A DNA stretch of 64,000 bases from Diabrotica undecimpunctata (GCF_040954645.1 NC_092808.1:83883389-83947388); one strand, 5' to 3'; positions 12,211-24,189 are shown, counted from the first letter of the stretch. Translations and numbers: made by a program. The notes: generated by a model not told the origin, from the sequence alone.

Positions 12211-12255
12211 GCCCTGAAAAAGCCAAATTAATTCTCTTTGGCGAAAACGTTCGGC
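12211..12255 (+). ncRNA. Hammerhead ribozyme relic (PLE), mutated core
   Basis: The order is GCC (stem I), CTGAAAA in place of CUGAUGA, one unpaired A, GCCAAA pairing with TTTGGC (stem II, 6 bp), GAAA, the palindrome AACGTT overlapping GAAA (stem III), C17, then GGC pairing with the first GCC. All helices are intact, but core positions U7 and G8 are both A, so cleavage is not expected. Its position downstream of a PLE endonuclease supports the call. Confidence 0.65.
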
Positions 12256-12344
12256 GAAACAATTGATACTCATAAGAGTCTTTCTTGCAGATTTCCCCAA
12301 TATTTAAGAGTCTACTATTTAACTTATCTGCAAAGATTAAATTT

Positions 12345-14045
12345 CTTTTCTTATATAGAATTTACAGCAGACTCAACAGGGAAGCAAAGAAGGAAGTCAC
12401 TAAAACAAAAAACGAAATGTGGGAAGAGAAATGCGAAGAGATGGACCGATGCTTAGGAGGAACCAAAGTGACACAAGCTTGGAAATTCATAAAAAGTATT
12501 AGAAAAGAAAGAAAAGATGAGGGAAATATAAACCTGATTCAAAATAAAAAGTGGGAAAAATATTACGAAACGCTATTAACAGAAAGTAGGCACGAATTTA
12601 TGGAAAGACCTGACCATATCTCAATGACAGAAAACTCAGAGGTGAATAAGATAAACAAAGAAGAACTGAAAAAAGAATTGAAACAAATGAAAAATGGAAA
12701 AACACCCGGGCCTGGAGACATTCCCATCGAGTTGGTGAAACATGGACCGGATGCTCTTTTGGAAAGCTTAGTGAATATTTTTAATAAATGCTTAATTGAA
12801 GGCCAAACGATTCCAGACGATTGGAATTTGGCCCACATTAGCCCCATTTATAAAAAGGGAGACAGAAAAGAATGCGGAAATTATAGAGGCATTAGCGTAA
12901 CTAGCTCGCTGGGAAGGTTATATAGTCGTATATTGAAAAGAAGAATAGAAGAGGAGTATAAAGAAATTGAAGAACAAAGCGGCTTCAGAGCAGGAAGATC
13001 GTGCGTGGACAACACATTTACCCTTCAACAAGTAATTGAAAAACGAACAGCTCGAAACCTCCCTACGCATCTGGTATTTATAGATCTGGAGAAGGCTTAT
13101 GATACAGTTCCTTTAAAACTCTTATTTAGTGTCTTGACGAAAACGGACCTTAGTAAAACATATCTAAAAGCAATACTGAACATCTATAAATATCCTCAAA
13201 GCACTGTAAAAACAGGAAATACTTTCTCAAGGGTATTTACAGTAACGAAAGGCTTGAGACAAGGATGTTGTCTTTCCCCCACCCTATTCAAAATATATAT
13301 CCAAGAAGCACTGCACCAGTGGAGACAAAAATGTGCGGGAATGGGGTTGAAGCTTAACAACCATTATCTGACAACGCTGTTCTTTGCAGATGATCAAGTA
13401 CTAATTGCAAGCTGTGAAGAAGATGCAGATTATATGCTTAGAAAGCTCAAAGATGAATACGAAAAATGGGGGATGAGTATGAATATGTCTAAAACAGAAT
13501 ATATGCGAATAGGCAGTGAAGACGAAGACCCGGATTTGGAAATTAGACAAATGAAAAGGTGCTACGAATACAAATATTTGGGAAGTATTATCTGCAGTAA
13601 AGGAACAACGGAACGAGATATAGACTATAGAGTGCAACAAGGCAGGAAGAGTGTTCAAATTCTGAATTCGATACTTTGGTCCAACAAAGCTACTATGAAA
13701 ACTAAAATGACTATCTACAAAGTAATTGTAGAGCCAATTCTTACATATGGAGCAGAATGTTGGCAAATGACAGCAAAAGGAAAGAAAAAAGTTGACACGG
13801 TTGAAATGGACTACCTAAGAAGAGCTTGCCGTATATCAAGAGTAGAACGTATACCTAATTCTGAAATTAGAAGAAAAACAGATAGAGTACATACAACTTC
13901 TGAAAGAATAGAAACTAGACAGTTAATGTTAAAAGTTACAAGGTGTTATGGAAACCATGAAAGACAGAGCCATTGATGAAGACACCTGGAGAGATAGAAA
14001 AAGATGGCGATCGAAATGCGGGAAGCGGCAGAAGCTGTAGGATCC
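12345..14045 (+). mobile_element. 5'-truncated RTE-like LINE with (TA)n tail
   Basis: The element contains a long reverse transcriptase frame and ends about 5 bp after the polyprotein stop (14038-14040), running straight into a 100-bp (TA)n tract, as expected for LINEs that end in a simple repeat. No apurinic-type endonuclease domain is present, so the 5' part is missing. Confidence 0.8.
12361..14040 (+). pseudogene. LINE reverse transcriptase, nearly intact
   Basis: An open frame of 563 codons (12285-13976) contains all RT blocks in order: GKTPGPGDIPIELVK, GNYRGISVTSSLGR, GFRAGRSCVDNTF, motif A FIDLEKAYD (about residue 264), motif B GLRQGCCLSP (about 323), motif C FFADDQVL (about 366) and the thumb YKYLGSII. 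Motif C reads FADD rather than YADD. The last codons (NHERQSH, stop at 13974-13976) are a frameshifted version: another frame continues with [15 protein letters not shown] to the TAG at 14038, so one indel near 13940 removes the true tail. The enzyme would copy element RNA at nicked target DNA. It is the best-preserved coding sequence in the window and therefore one of the younger insertions. Confidence 0.88.
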
Positions 14046-14048
14046 CCG

Positions 14049-14737
<689 letters not shown>

Positions 14738-14774
14738 CACTATTTTACCATCCGTATCGGATGGTAAAATAGTG
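14738..14774. repeat. Perfect 17-bp hairpin
   Basis: CACTATTTTACCATCCG, loop TAT, then CGGATGGTAAAATAGTG. The arms are exact complements. No terminator or RNA gene context is present; it could be the centre of a small foldback element. Confidence 0.9.
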
Positions 14775-15535
14775 AGAAAGCTAGGGCGCAACGCTTGATT
14801 TTAACCCCTATTTACTAAGGTCATACAAAAATGTACGGCATCAATTTCAAAAGAATTTTTGGCAACTATGCTGTGCTGCGACCGCCAACTCGTAAACTAA
14901 CGACGCTACAGAAAATTGTATTGAATATTATTTGTAGAAAATTAAATTTTATATAACTTTATTCTCATAACTTTTTATCATAAAATTAAAACTAAATAAA
15001 AAAGTTATAAAGTAAAATAACTTTAGAACGAATTTTTCTTTTGAGCCTTATAACTTTTTGTGGTAATTTTACAAAAAAATTACATTGAAACAATATTTTA
15101 GAAGATTTTTAAAGAATATTTTTTACTACAAATTTGTTTAATTTTATTATTCTCTGGATTTTACAGTGCTCCGAAATTGACCGGTTCTTGAATACTTGCC
15201 ATCTTGGAATAAGGAGTGCAGAGAATTTTTGGGCTGTATCTTGTAAACTGGTAACCCTATAGAAAATTTTATTTGACATTATAATTCTTCTGGGCTTAAC
15301 AGCCCTCCGAAGTTGAACGGATTTTTGATTACTCGTAAGAATAGGATAAAAACAAAACATTAGACTTTTTTTCAATTATATATTTTTTTATTCATATCAT
15401 TTTAAATCAATTTTATATTTTCTTAACATTATTCTTATTTTAAGAATAATCAATTGTCGACTTTTCCCGCCACCACAAAACATATTATTATTAATGATCT
15501 TAAGATAAATATCTTGGTAATGAAAAGAACACAAC
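14775..15535. other. Intergenic with a weak degenerate tandem repeat
   Basis: Between about 14870 and 15340 a motif of the form CTCGTAAACTAACGACGCTACAGAAAATT recurs as TTGTAAACTGGTAACCCTATAGAAAATT, and TTTTACAGTGCTCCGAAATTGA recurs as CTTAACAGCCCTCCGAAGTTGA. The copies are too diverged to define a unit with confidence. Confidence 0.35.
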
Positions 15536-16203
15536 AAAGGCTATAGCGGGATAAGATAGTCAAAATTGCACCATGCTCGATTCAGTTTTGGGTCTGGCCA
15601 TTCGAAAGGACATAATTAAAAACTCACTCAGTTAAATTTTCAAGTTCCTAAGTTCCTCTGGGGGTTCGCTATGGGAAAAAACGTATTTAAAAAAAATAAT
15701 TTTTTTTTAGACGTTGTATTGCTGCAAAAAATCTGAAAAAATTCCTGAAAGCGTATTTTAATAATACAAAACTGCTTGATTTTTTTCAGATTTTTAGCTT
15801 GAAAATTGAGCCCAGGAAAAATATTTGAAATTTTCAGTAATATTTTAGGTTATGTCGGAAATTTTTGGCCAACTTTAAAACAATGTTTTTTTATGGGTTT
15901 TTTCCCGTTCTTTCGAATGGCATAGGTATTTTTATCATTTTCAACGTGGAAAATGCCTAAAAATCGAAAAAACTGCTTTTTTGGCATTTTTCTGAAGTTT
16001 TTGACTCATAACCTCAACAACATACACATAAATTAATGATAATTCATATTTTTATATGTATTCTTATATATCTTTACAATCCAAATAAGCTATTGCTATT
16101 AAAACTATTATTTTTTCCTACAGCATGCTCCAAAAACCGAAAAACCCCGTTTTCTCCATGTTTTTACTACATAACCTCAAAAGATTCCGAAAAATGAATC
16201 GTG
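15536..16203. repeat. Left terminal inverted repeat (~670 bp)
   Basis: Matches the reverse complement of the right arm over its length, including AAATTGCACCATGCTC, TTCGAAAGGACATAATT, TTCTTTCGAATGGCATAGG and ACTACATAACCTCAAAAGA. Identity looks high for the first 400 bp. Confidence 0.9.
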
Positions 16204-16510
16204 AATTAGAACGCACTTGTACACTCAAAAGTTGTGGAATTTTAAGCTAGCCAATATATCTATATACGTGATATTATATCACAATGTACATACATTTATA
16301 CACAGACGCATATCTATATATTTCCATGACTTTTGAGATCCTTGTTATATACATTCATAAGCTCGTACCACGCTCCTCCATGCCCTACTCTTCCGCTTAG
16401 ATACAAGAGCGTTATACCCATGCTTATAACATTATTCTTTTATTTTATATTTTATATTTACTTAACTGTTTTCGCGTTCATGTCTTAGCCTTACATCCCG
16501 TATATCCAGG

Positions 16511-16616
16511 GAGCCTGATTGTAACAGAAAACATGGCGTTGATAGTTGCGCCGCACGGTAGTTGACATTATGCGGCACAACTACCAACGCCATGTATATC
16601 TGTTATAATCCGGCTC
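16511..16616. repeat. Inverted repeat, ~45-bp arms, between TIR and transposase
   Basis: GAGCCTGATTGTAACAG ... GTTGCGCCGCA is mirrored by TGCGGCACAACTACCAACGC ... CTGTTATAATCCGGCTC, with about five mismatches and a 15-nt loop. Just downstream, ATCGCTCTTAGTGCGTTTGCG is tandemly repeated (about 16627 and 16668). It may be a small nested MITE or a regulatory structure of the transposon. Confidence 0.8.
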
Positions 16617-16812
16617 TCATTCTATATCGCTCTTAGTGCGTTTGCGTGTGTAGGGCCATGTCTTCTTTATCGCTCTTAGTCAGTTTGCGTGTTAGGGCCT
16701 TTATCTTTTCGGTGGGACTTTTCCTCAAATGTTCAATGGCTCTCTGTTTTTGTGTTTATTTTGAATTGATTTTGAATTTCACAGCAGAATTGTGTCATGT
16801 CTAAAATAACAG

Positions 16813-18370
16813 GCAACAATAACCAGTATTATTGTTAAATTAAGAACTCGATCATCAAATAATTTTATTTCATCAGTTTTCGGGATAGATAATGAGATCA
16901 AAGTATCGGATTTTTGCGAGTCTGTAATCAATTCATTCGAGAGAGATGTATTGCCACAATATTTTGGAGTAAAAAGTCTCGTAAGAGACGACTTAATCCG
17001 TAACCATACTTCTGTTTATGCCATAACGTTATTTAATTTGACGGATAATCAGCTCACATTAATTTTCGATGGAGCTTATTTAGCTCACCAAAAAAGCAGA
17101 AATAATTGGTATCAAAAAAAATCATATTCGGGACAGAAGATAAAACCGTTGTGCAAGCCGTTTACCATCTGCACAACAGACTGGTTTGTTGTATTTCCAC
17201 CCGGTCCATTCTTAGCTACAGAAAATGATGCAAGCATCATGAAGATGGTTCTGGAAGATCCAAATGGAATAAGGTCACTTATGAACAAAAGTGATGTTTG
17301 TATTGTATATAGGTGCTTTAGAGATGTCGTATCCTATTTAGACGATCTTGGCTTCAAGGTTCTGATGCCTGCATTAAAAGGAAAAAGACCAAGTTTATCC
17401 ACAGCTGAAGTTAATGAATCTCGTTATGTTACGAAACTAAGATGGGTAGTAGAAGCTGTCCACGGCATTCTTGGAAAAAAATATAAGCTGCTCCATCAAC
17501 AATTGGATAATAAATTGTTACCAGAAGCTGGAGCATATTGCAGAATTGCATGTTTTCTTAATAACCGTTATGGAAAAAAAATATATAGCGATGAAGAAGG
17601 AGACCTTACGAAAGTAAACGACCAAGAGGAAGACCACAGATGAAATGGGTTGTTGACATTAAAAGAATAGCCGGAACAAATTGGAAATATGTTGCTCAGG
17701 ATAGAGACCGATGGAAGGAGTTGGAAGAGGCATATATCCAAACATGGACGAAGAAGGCTAAGAAGAAGAAGAAGAGCGATGAAGAAGAAGATGAAGAATT
17801 AAAAAAATTAATAATACAGAGAATGTTGAATTAGAGTAAAGTGGATAACACATTGGCTAAAGAAGCTGAAACAGCAAGGTGGTCTAGACGAAGTACGACG
17901 ACAACCAAGATAACATCGCGAGAAATTCTTGATTTTCCAGAGATGACCGAGAGAGATCTCAAAATATTCTTTTCGGGTACGTACGAGTTAGGTCAAGCTG
18001 TATGTTACCTAGCTACGTTATTGTTATTGTTGAGTTATTGAACGATAGAAACGAAATTAATTAAGAATACATCCGAATGAAACCGAATATTATCAAGGTT
18101 TTGATACAATCCAGACATATCAAAAAAAAATTTATAAATGTTACATTGAGTATAAGCCAGAATCTATTGGCTACAATGCAATTTTACTCGTGCGATTGTG
18201 CTAATGGATTGAGAACTGTTGGATCCTGCTCACATGTTGCTGCTATTATATATTATTTAAGCAATGCTAGGTACAAATCGGACATTATTAGACCAGCTAA
18301 ATTTCTTTCTGAAATATTTGGTGAAACGGAGATTGATCCGGTAATCGACGAGGATAGTGAGGAAGATTAA
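16813..18370 (+). pseudogene. DDE (PIF/Harbinger-like) transposase with C-terminal SWIM finger
   Basis: The frame is open from about 16813. It shows the DDE_Tnp_4-like pattern: LIFDGAYLAHQKS with the first Asp, KSYSGQKIKPLCKP, PGPFLATENDASIM, then VYRCFRDV where the family has D-R-G-F-R-D, so the second catalytic Asp appears replaced by Tyr; finally VTKLRWVVEAVHG carries the catalytic Glu. After a nested LINE insertion (17600-17774) the same frame resumes and, beyond a TAG at 17832-17834, reads ILDFPEMTERDLKIFFSGTY. A frameshift near 18042 leads to the SWIM motif CDCANG...CSHVAAIIYYL (about 18184-18262) and an acidic end. Substrate would be its own TIR ends. Inactive by several lesions. Confidence 0.82.
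17600..17774 (+). mobile_element. Nested 175-bp LINE 3' end with 13-bp target duplication
   Basis: A frame encodes KRPRGRPQMKWVVDIKRIAG and NWKYVAQDRDRWKELEEAYI, the C-terminal signature of a LINE, followed by an (AAG)n tail. It is flanked by the direct repeat AGCGATGAAGAAG at 17587-17599 and 17775-17787, a target-site duplication. The repeat lies in the same reading frame of the transposase on both sides, so the insertion split the DDE gene without shifting its downstream frame. Confidence 0.88.
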
Positions 18371-18535
18371 TAAAATGTAATTATTCTGTCATTCAATGTA
18401 TCTAGATTAAATAGAATATTGTAAATATAGATTGTTAATTAGTAAATATATGAATTTTATTTACCTCCAAAAAAATATTTTGTTTTCCTGCGTACGATCA
18501 GCTGTAATAATTATTTAAAAGATATCAAAAATATG

Positions 18536-19351
18536 GTTCATTTTTCAGAGTCTTTTGAGGTTATGTAGTAAAAATATGGAGAAAATGGGGTTTTTCGGTT
18601 TTTGATAATGTTGTGAGATAAAACTAATGCTTTGAATAGCTGATATGATTGTAGAGGGGAAGATGCATGTGAAAATGTAAATTATCATTCATTTAGACAC
18701 TGAATATAGAGGTTATATAGCGAAAGCTTAAAAACAACGCCGAAAAAAACGTTTTTAGCTTTTTAGAGCATGCTGTAGAAAAAAAATAATAGTTTTAATA
18801 GCTTATTTCGATTATAAAGATAAGAATACATATAAAAATATGAATTATCATTAATTTATGTGTATGTTTTTAAGGTTATGAATCAAAAACTTCAGAAAAA
18901 TGCCAAAAAGGCAGTTTTTTCGATTTTTAGGCATTTTCCACGTTGAAAATGATAATAATGCCTATGCCATTCGAAAGAACGGAAAAAATCCCATAAAAAA
19001 ACATTGTTTTAAAGTTGGCCAAAAATTTCCGACATCACCTAAAATATTACTGAAAATTTCAAATATTTTTCCTGGGCTCAATTTTCAAGCTAAAAATCTG
19101 AAAAAAATCAGGCAGTTTTGTGTTATTAAACTACGCTTTCACGAATTTTTTCAGATTTTTTGCAGCAATACAGCGTCTAAAAAAAAATTATTTTTTTTAA
19201 ATACGTTTTTTCCCATAGTGAACCTCCAGAGGCACTTAGAAACTTGAAAATTTAACTGAGTGAGTTTTTAATTATGTCCTTTCGAATGGCCAGACCCAAA
19301 ACTGAATTGAGCATGGTGCAATTTTGACCATCTTATCCCGCTATAGCCTTT
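18536..19351. repeat. Right terminal inverted repeat (~815 bp)
   Basis: Inverse of the left arm with an additional block of roughly 150-190 bp (about 18605-18780). That block resembles the adjacent block (about 18770-18900): both contain AATAGCT-AT-T-GATT and AATTATCATT-ATTTA and end in runs near GCCGAAAAAA or GCCAAAAAGG. So the repeat number differs between the two arms. Confidence 0.85.
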
Positions 19352-20939
19352 AATAGACCTTCTCAAAACTGTTCTTTAATTTAGGATCTTGGCAACCTAG
19401 AAAATAATAATTTTGATATGAGCTTGCCAGTCTTGAATGTGCGTATTTTCGCTTTTTTGAGATGTTAAATTGTTTACTTAAAAACTATCAACTTTAGAGA
19501 AAAATGACAACAGGCTTTTTTATTTAAAATGACTCAAGAAATCTTAAAAAATATTTGTCTGTGCAGAAACCGGTTATTTTTAAAATGTGTTTAATATATT
19601 GTTTAAAAAAATTGTTTAAACAATTTCTGCCCAAAAATTTTGTCCAGCACCATTCTGATTTGTTTAAAAGGGACATTTTTAAATAGGAATCCGTAAATAA
19701 ACTAAATCAGAAATATTTATTCATTCTCAGCTTACAACCTCAAACTACTAGTCTATCCACTATAATGATCCTTGCTTTGATATGTTTACCTGCTGACCAA
19801 ATATTTCAATTTTGTTTTCAATCAGTCGTATGAGACCAATTAACACTTCTTGGTCATTTGCAGGAAGGGCTGGTTATTTACAATATTTATTGAGATGCCC
19901 TTACAATCCTATAAGAGCTTTTCTCATAATATGCTTCCCATATAATGTAATAAATATTTGTTTAGAAAGTGCACATCCTTGTTTGACATCTAATTCTGTA
20001 TGAAATTCATTTGAAAGTACTCCAATCTACAAAATAAATGTATGGAATATTGAATTTCCTATATTTTTCTTTTATATGTCTTTTTTTAAGAACGATTTCC
20101 GAAGTGGAAATTTAAACGTCAATAAACTCATTTTAACGTTCAATTGTGGCTTATTCTCAATAAAATAGTATCTACTTTAAAATGCCACAAGAAAATAGCT
20201 TCAGAACAATATTTTTTTCTTATTTAGAAGGTTTAATTTAGAAAAGCTTTTAGTCTCTCATTATGTATCCCATTATTTTGATGACATTAGTTTAGTGACA
20301 TTTAGGAATAGTCAGGGTAGTTAATTTAACCAATATTTCCAAAAAGAAATAATAAAACAAGTAGTTTTAAAAAATGATCAGATAATAAATTATTTTTATT
20401 TATTACATAAATACCATCCTTTATAATAAACAAATATTTTGAATATTATTAAGTATTGCTGATAAATATATCTTTTATATTTCGCATAGTTCTAAAAATT
20501 TACTTTTGCTGTACATGACATCCTACTGCCTACTTTTAGTTTTGAATAATCGACTATATCTACGTCGTGTTAAGCTCATATTATAATGCTTCTATAGTAT
20601 AAAATAAAATGGTCAAGCTGGGGTCGATTTAAACAAATCTCTTAATATTATAAGAATACCAGAAGCACATTGTCTAAAAAAGACTTTACCTTGCACTTAG
20701 AACAACTTATTTAGATTTCTATTTTTCAGGTTTTTCAGGCAGAAGTCTACTGGGCGTAGCTTTAGCTAAATTAGGGAATGTAGCCAAAGGAACATTTATT
20801 CCCCGGGAAATATTTAAAAAAAATTCAAATTATAACTTCCAGAATTACTGATTTTTTAGTTATTTTTGACATTAAAGTACAGACAATATTATTTGTAAAT
20901 TTAATTCAGGAAAGAAATTTTACAGATTGTCACCAAATA
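19352..20939. other. AT-rich intergenic, nothing recognised
   Basis: About 1.6 kb with no supported gene or repeat. Confidence 0.4.
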
Positions 20940-21170
20940 ACTGTAGATTAAGTATAGAGAAATTATAACGAAATGTTCGGTTTACATCTAACCGTTTCCA
21001 AAACTTCAATTTTAGTATTTTTAAAGACACCAATAAACGTGCATTTGTATGCCAAGGGACAAATTATAGAATATCTAACTTCCATAAAATATTTGAGAGC
21101 AAATATCAACAGCTATTGTAACCCAAAAAAGAAATTAATGTTTACTTAAATATTTCATATGGTTATTTAT
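20940..21170 (+). pseudogene. RTE-like LINE thumb-domain relic
   Basis: A frame reads LHLTVSKTSILVFLKTPINV, then GQIIEYLTSIKYLRANIN and CNPKKKLM, the conserved segment following the RT catalytic motif (N-x-x-KT-x-F-M ... IKYLG-x-x-I). Both ends are lost. Confidence 0.7.
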
Positions 21171-21669
21171 TATTAACATATGACCCTATTTAAAAGCTAC
21201 TTACGTTCTTTTTCTCTCGTTAAAATGACAGCTCAAACACAATTCGGAACAACCTTAAGGTTTTTCGATAAACACGTCATAAATTAGAAGATACCCTTAA
21301 AACATGTGCGTGGGAAAGGCTATTTAACTTTAATTTTAAGATGAGTTGCAAACCAATAGAACCCACATGTTTTGTTGGCCACCCTTGATTTATTGGATAA
21401 ACAAAGAGGGCACGCTCCCTTTTTCGTTGTTTTTTTTTTCAACATATCCAGTTTCTACTACCAGCGCACAACAAAGCCGCCTTTGGTCAATGGTTACAAC
21501 TACAATAATTGAAACAGCGAGGAGAGTGGTTATTTAAATAAATTCCTTTTGATGATAATTGTGTCGATTTACGCCAATCAACTTTTATCTCTTATTTTCA
21601 TAATATATTCTATTTAATTATTTATTATTTTAATTATTAAACCAGAGATTTCGATATATCTTAATGAAA
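21171..21669. other. Spacer between two LINE pieces
   Basis: No recognisable coding content; it separates two related LINE fragments and may be an insertion or the flank of two independent copies. Confidence 0.35.
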
Positions 21670-21990
21670 CAGTATGTCAAGGGACAAATAATAGAATAGG
21701 TAACTTCCATAAAATATAATGGTAGCTAATATCAACAGTCATTATAACCCAAAAAACAGAAATCCTCCTCTTTTACCAGAATAGATCTTATTTTGGAGCT
21801 CTAAATCCGTATGATTAGATATAACGTTTTTTCTATCTTCCTGTATAGCTGTGAGAGTTAGTCAATGGAATCTGAAACAAAAAAAAAATAAATGAATTTG
21901 AGATGTAAAATTTTACAACTGACCACCAAATTAGTAACTAACAAACTAACTTTACAACATTAGCAGAAGAACAACAAAACTTTAGATCAA
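21670..21990 (+). pseudogene. Second RTE-like LINE relic, overlapping segment
   Basis: Positions 21676-21760 repeat the segment at 21056-21140 (QYVKGQIIE, VTSIKY, then CNPKK-like remains) and then go further downstream, with degraded matches to the CYVFSILLYGCESW region around 21840-21880. Because the start duplicates the previous piece, these are either two copies or one duplicated copy. Confidence 0.55.
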
Positions 21991-24189
21991 TTATACAAAC
22001 ATAAATAATAATAAACAAACGCCGTGTTTATTAGGGTGACAAGTTTGGAAAAATATTTCGATTGTAATAGTCTAACATTTCTGTGCATATAATTTTTGTG
22101 AAAAGTAAATATATTGATGTAGACATATAAAAACTAAAGAACAAAAGGCAACATTAGGCTATTATGACGTACACTGCAGAAATAATAAACAAAGAAAGTA
22201 AAATAAAACAAATAATGGAAAGTAAACAAGAAATAGAAACAGATAAAAATACTAAATAAAACAACTAGGAAAAATATTCTAAAAAAACTTTATATTATAA
22301 AGAAACAAGTGAGAATATTAGATGGTAATGCAAAATCAATATGGTTAAAATATTCGTACAGAAAAGACACATATAATGGAATAAAGAGTGACTGTTTAGG
22401 TTAGATGATACGGAAGGATGAACAGGCACTTTTCTATTAGAAAGAATGAAGAAGAAAATGAATTAATTTCAAAACTAAATACAACCAATATTAGATAAAT
22501 AAAAAAAAGGTTTCCCATACTTAGCACGTAATGGCTGTTTACAAAACTAAAAACTCTAAGAATTATAATGTAATCAGACATCATATTTTTTTGTAACTTT
22601 TAAAAAATTCAGTTAGTATAAATACGGAGTCATTTAGAATATAAACGGGTGCCTTATAGACTGTTTTCTAGTATACGACTAAAGACATTTTTTGTTGATT
22701 TCCCAGATTTCTGTTCCCAGATTTTTCTATAATTTCATTCTTGTCTAACATAATATATTTTTTGTTTTAATAAAATATTGTAAGTAAATCAAAAATAAAC
22801 TCGTAAACCTAACCAATCCTGTTGGCCAGATTATTACTTGTCAAAAAAAATTATGGAAATAGTATGTTTATTCATTTTGTGTATATTATTACCTTTCTGT
22901 TTTTAATAAAAATCAATAAACATAATTAACACAACGAAAAACCTGTTTGTCCAATGTAGAGTCGTAAAATTCGTAAACATTGTACGGAAAATATTTATAT
23001 CCCTTGATAAAACATAACACAATTAAGGCGTCAGCTTCTCTAGACTTGTACAAGTGGAACGTGACGCAGATATCAAGCATAGGATAACCCTTTAGGGCAT
23101 TATCCTGACCTGATATGTCCGTGACAAGGGTGTTCTGAATTTAGTGTAATGAGGCATGCTTCGGTAGGTAAACACAAGCGGTAATAGTACGATATTTAAA
23201 CGATTTTTTATTTTGAGTGAGTATGCTATATCCACAAAAGGTTAATAATATTATAAGTGAAGCTTACTAAACAATAATAATGATGCCATAGTACGGTGAG
23301 CAATTCGCTACACAACAAAAATTGGTGGTAATAAAATAATTTGTAGTAATAAGTAAATGAAAATTATTTTAGCTTTGTTTATTATATTCTGACTGGCACA
23401 TTAGCATTAATATTTAAATAAACCAAAATTAAATATTATTAAAATTGAAATAATATTGTCCATGATCTAAGTAGACACGACATCGATGTCGTAGGAGTTA
23501 ACACATAGAGATTTACACATAGTAAATGGCAATATAATTCATTTACCTAGTATATTAACTAACAACGACTACCATCATAGAACTGGTTTATCAGTAACTT
23601 TTAAAAAGAAGTTATCTAATGATTGTATTATTTGTCCATATTAGGACCGAGTAATGCTACTACAGACAAAAAATTGTCCACAAAAAAAGTTTTTTAAAGA
23701 TAAAACAACGCTTTTAAGCATTCCAACACTTCTTATTCTTCCTGCTTTACTAAGAGGTTCATACCTGTTTCTTGTTATTCCTATTATTCGATTTTCTTTC
23801 ATTGTTTCTATATGTTGTTTTTATTCTATTTTTTTTTTGTTTGTCCATATTTTTTTCTTTCTCCTATTTCCTCACTTCTTACTCTACCTCTTAGCATTGG
23901 GTTTGTTATTTTTCGTACAACTCTACCAACCAATATAATTGCTAAATTCTTAAACGGGATGGACCAGCAATCTACTCAGAGAATAAATAAAACTTTAAAA
24001 ACTCCACTTAAAATTTTCATCGTGTTCTCATTGAAAGAGAGTTTTTTCCGATGTCACTTTTGGTCAGTGCATCGGACAGAAATGTTGTACTTAAAGATCG
24101 CGATATTTGTACTCTGCCATTAGTGGCTGGGAACCATTTTGTCAGAAATATCTGATAGTAGTTGATAATAAGCAGTAAAATAGTATAGA
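21991..24189. other. AT-rich intergenic, no supported gene
   Basis: About 2.2 kb. It contains pyrimidine-rich stretches (23740-23890) whose hydrophobic translations look like composition artefacts. A less AT-rich patch at 23020-23190 has no recognisable motif. Confidence 0.4.

Larger units (their letters stand above)
11240..12260 (+). mobile_element. Penelope-like element, 3' portion
   Basis: A GIY-YIG endonuclease fragment (11247-11652) is followed on the same strand, about 560 bp later, by a hammerhead-type motif (12211-12255). In Penelope-like elements the endonuclease is the C-terminal domain of the single protein and hammerhead motifs sit in the terminal repeats, so order and strand fit one element. 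The reverse transcriptase is absent, consistent with 5' truncation. The right end abuts a LINE that starts by about 12345. Confidence 0.75.
15536..19351 (+). mobile_element. DNA transposon with long TIRs and DDE-SWIM transposase
   Basis: The element begins AAAGGCTATAGCGGGATAAGAT and ends with its inverse. Long terminal inverted repeats (left to about 16203, right from about 18536) enclose a plus-strand transposase pseudogene with a DDE domain followed by a SWIM zinc finger. The right arm is longer than the left because of an extra internal repeat unit. Flanking bases (left CACAAC, right AATAGAC) do not give a clear target duplication, so the exact termini may be one to three bases off. Confidence 0.85.

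Noticed and set aside
13401..13766. Minus-strand frame inside the LINE RT
   Set aside because: Opposite-strand shadow of a clear reverse transcriptase.
17640..17834. A separate small protein rich in Lys and Glu
   Set aside because: Its first part is a LINE tail and the Lys/Glu run is the translated (AAG)n tail plus resumed transposase.
23654..24123. Hydrophobic open frames that look like membrane proteins
   Set aside because: The hydrophobicity follows from a T-rich, pyrimidine-rich stretch; no start context, homologous motif or complete domain is seen.
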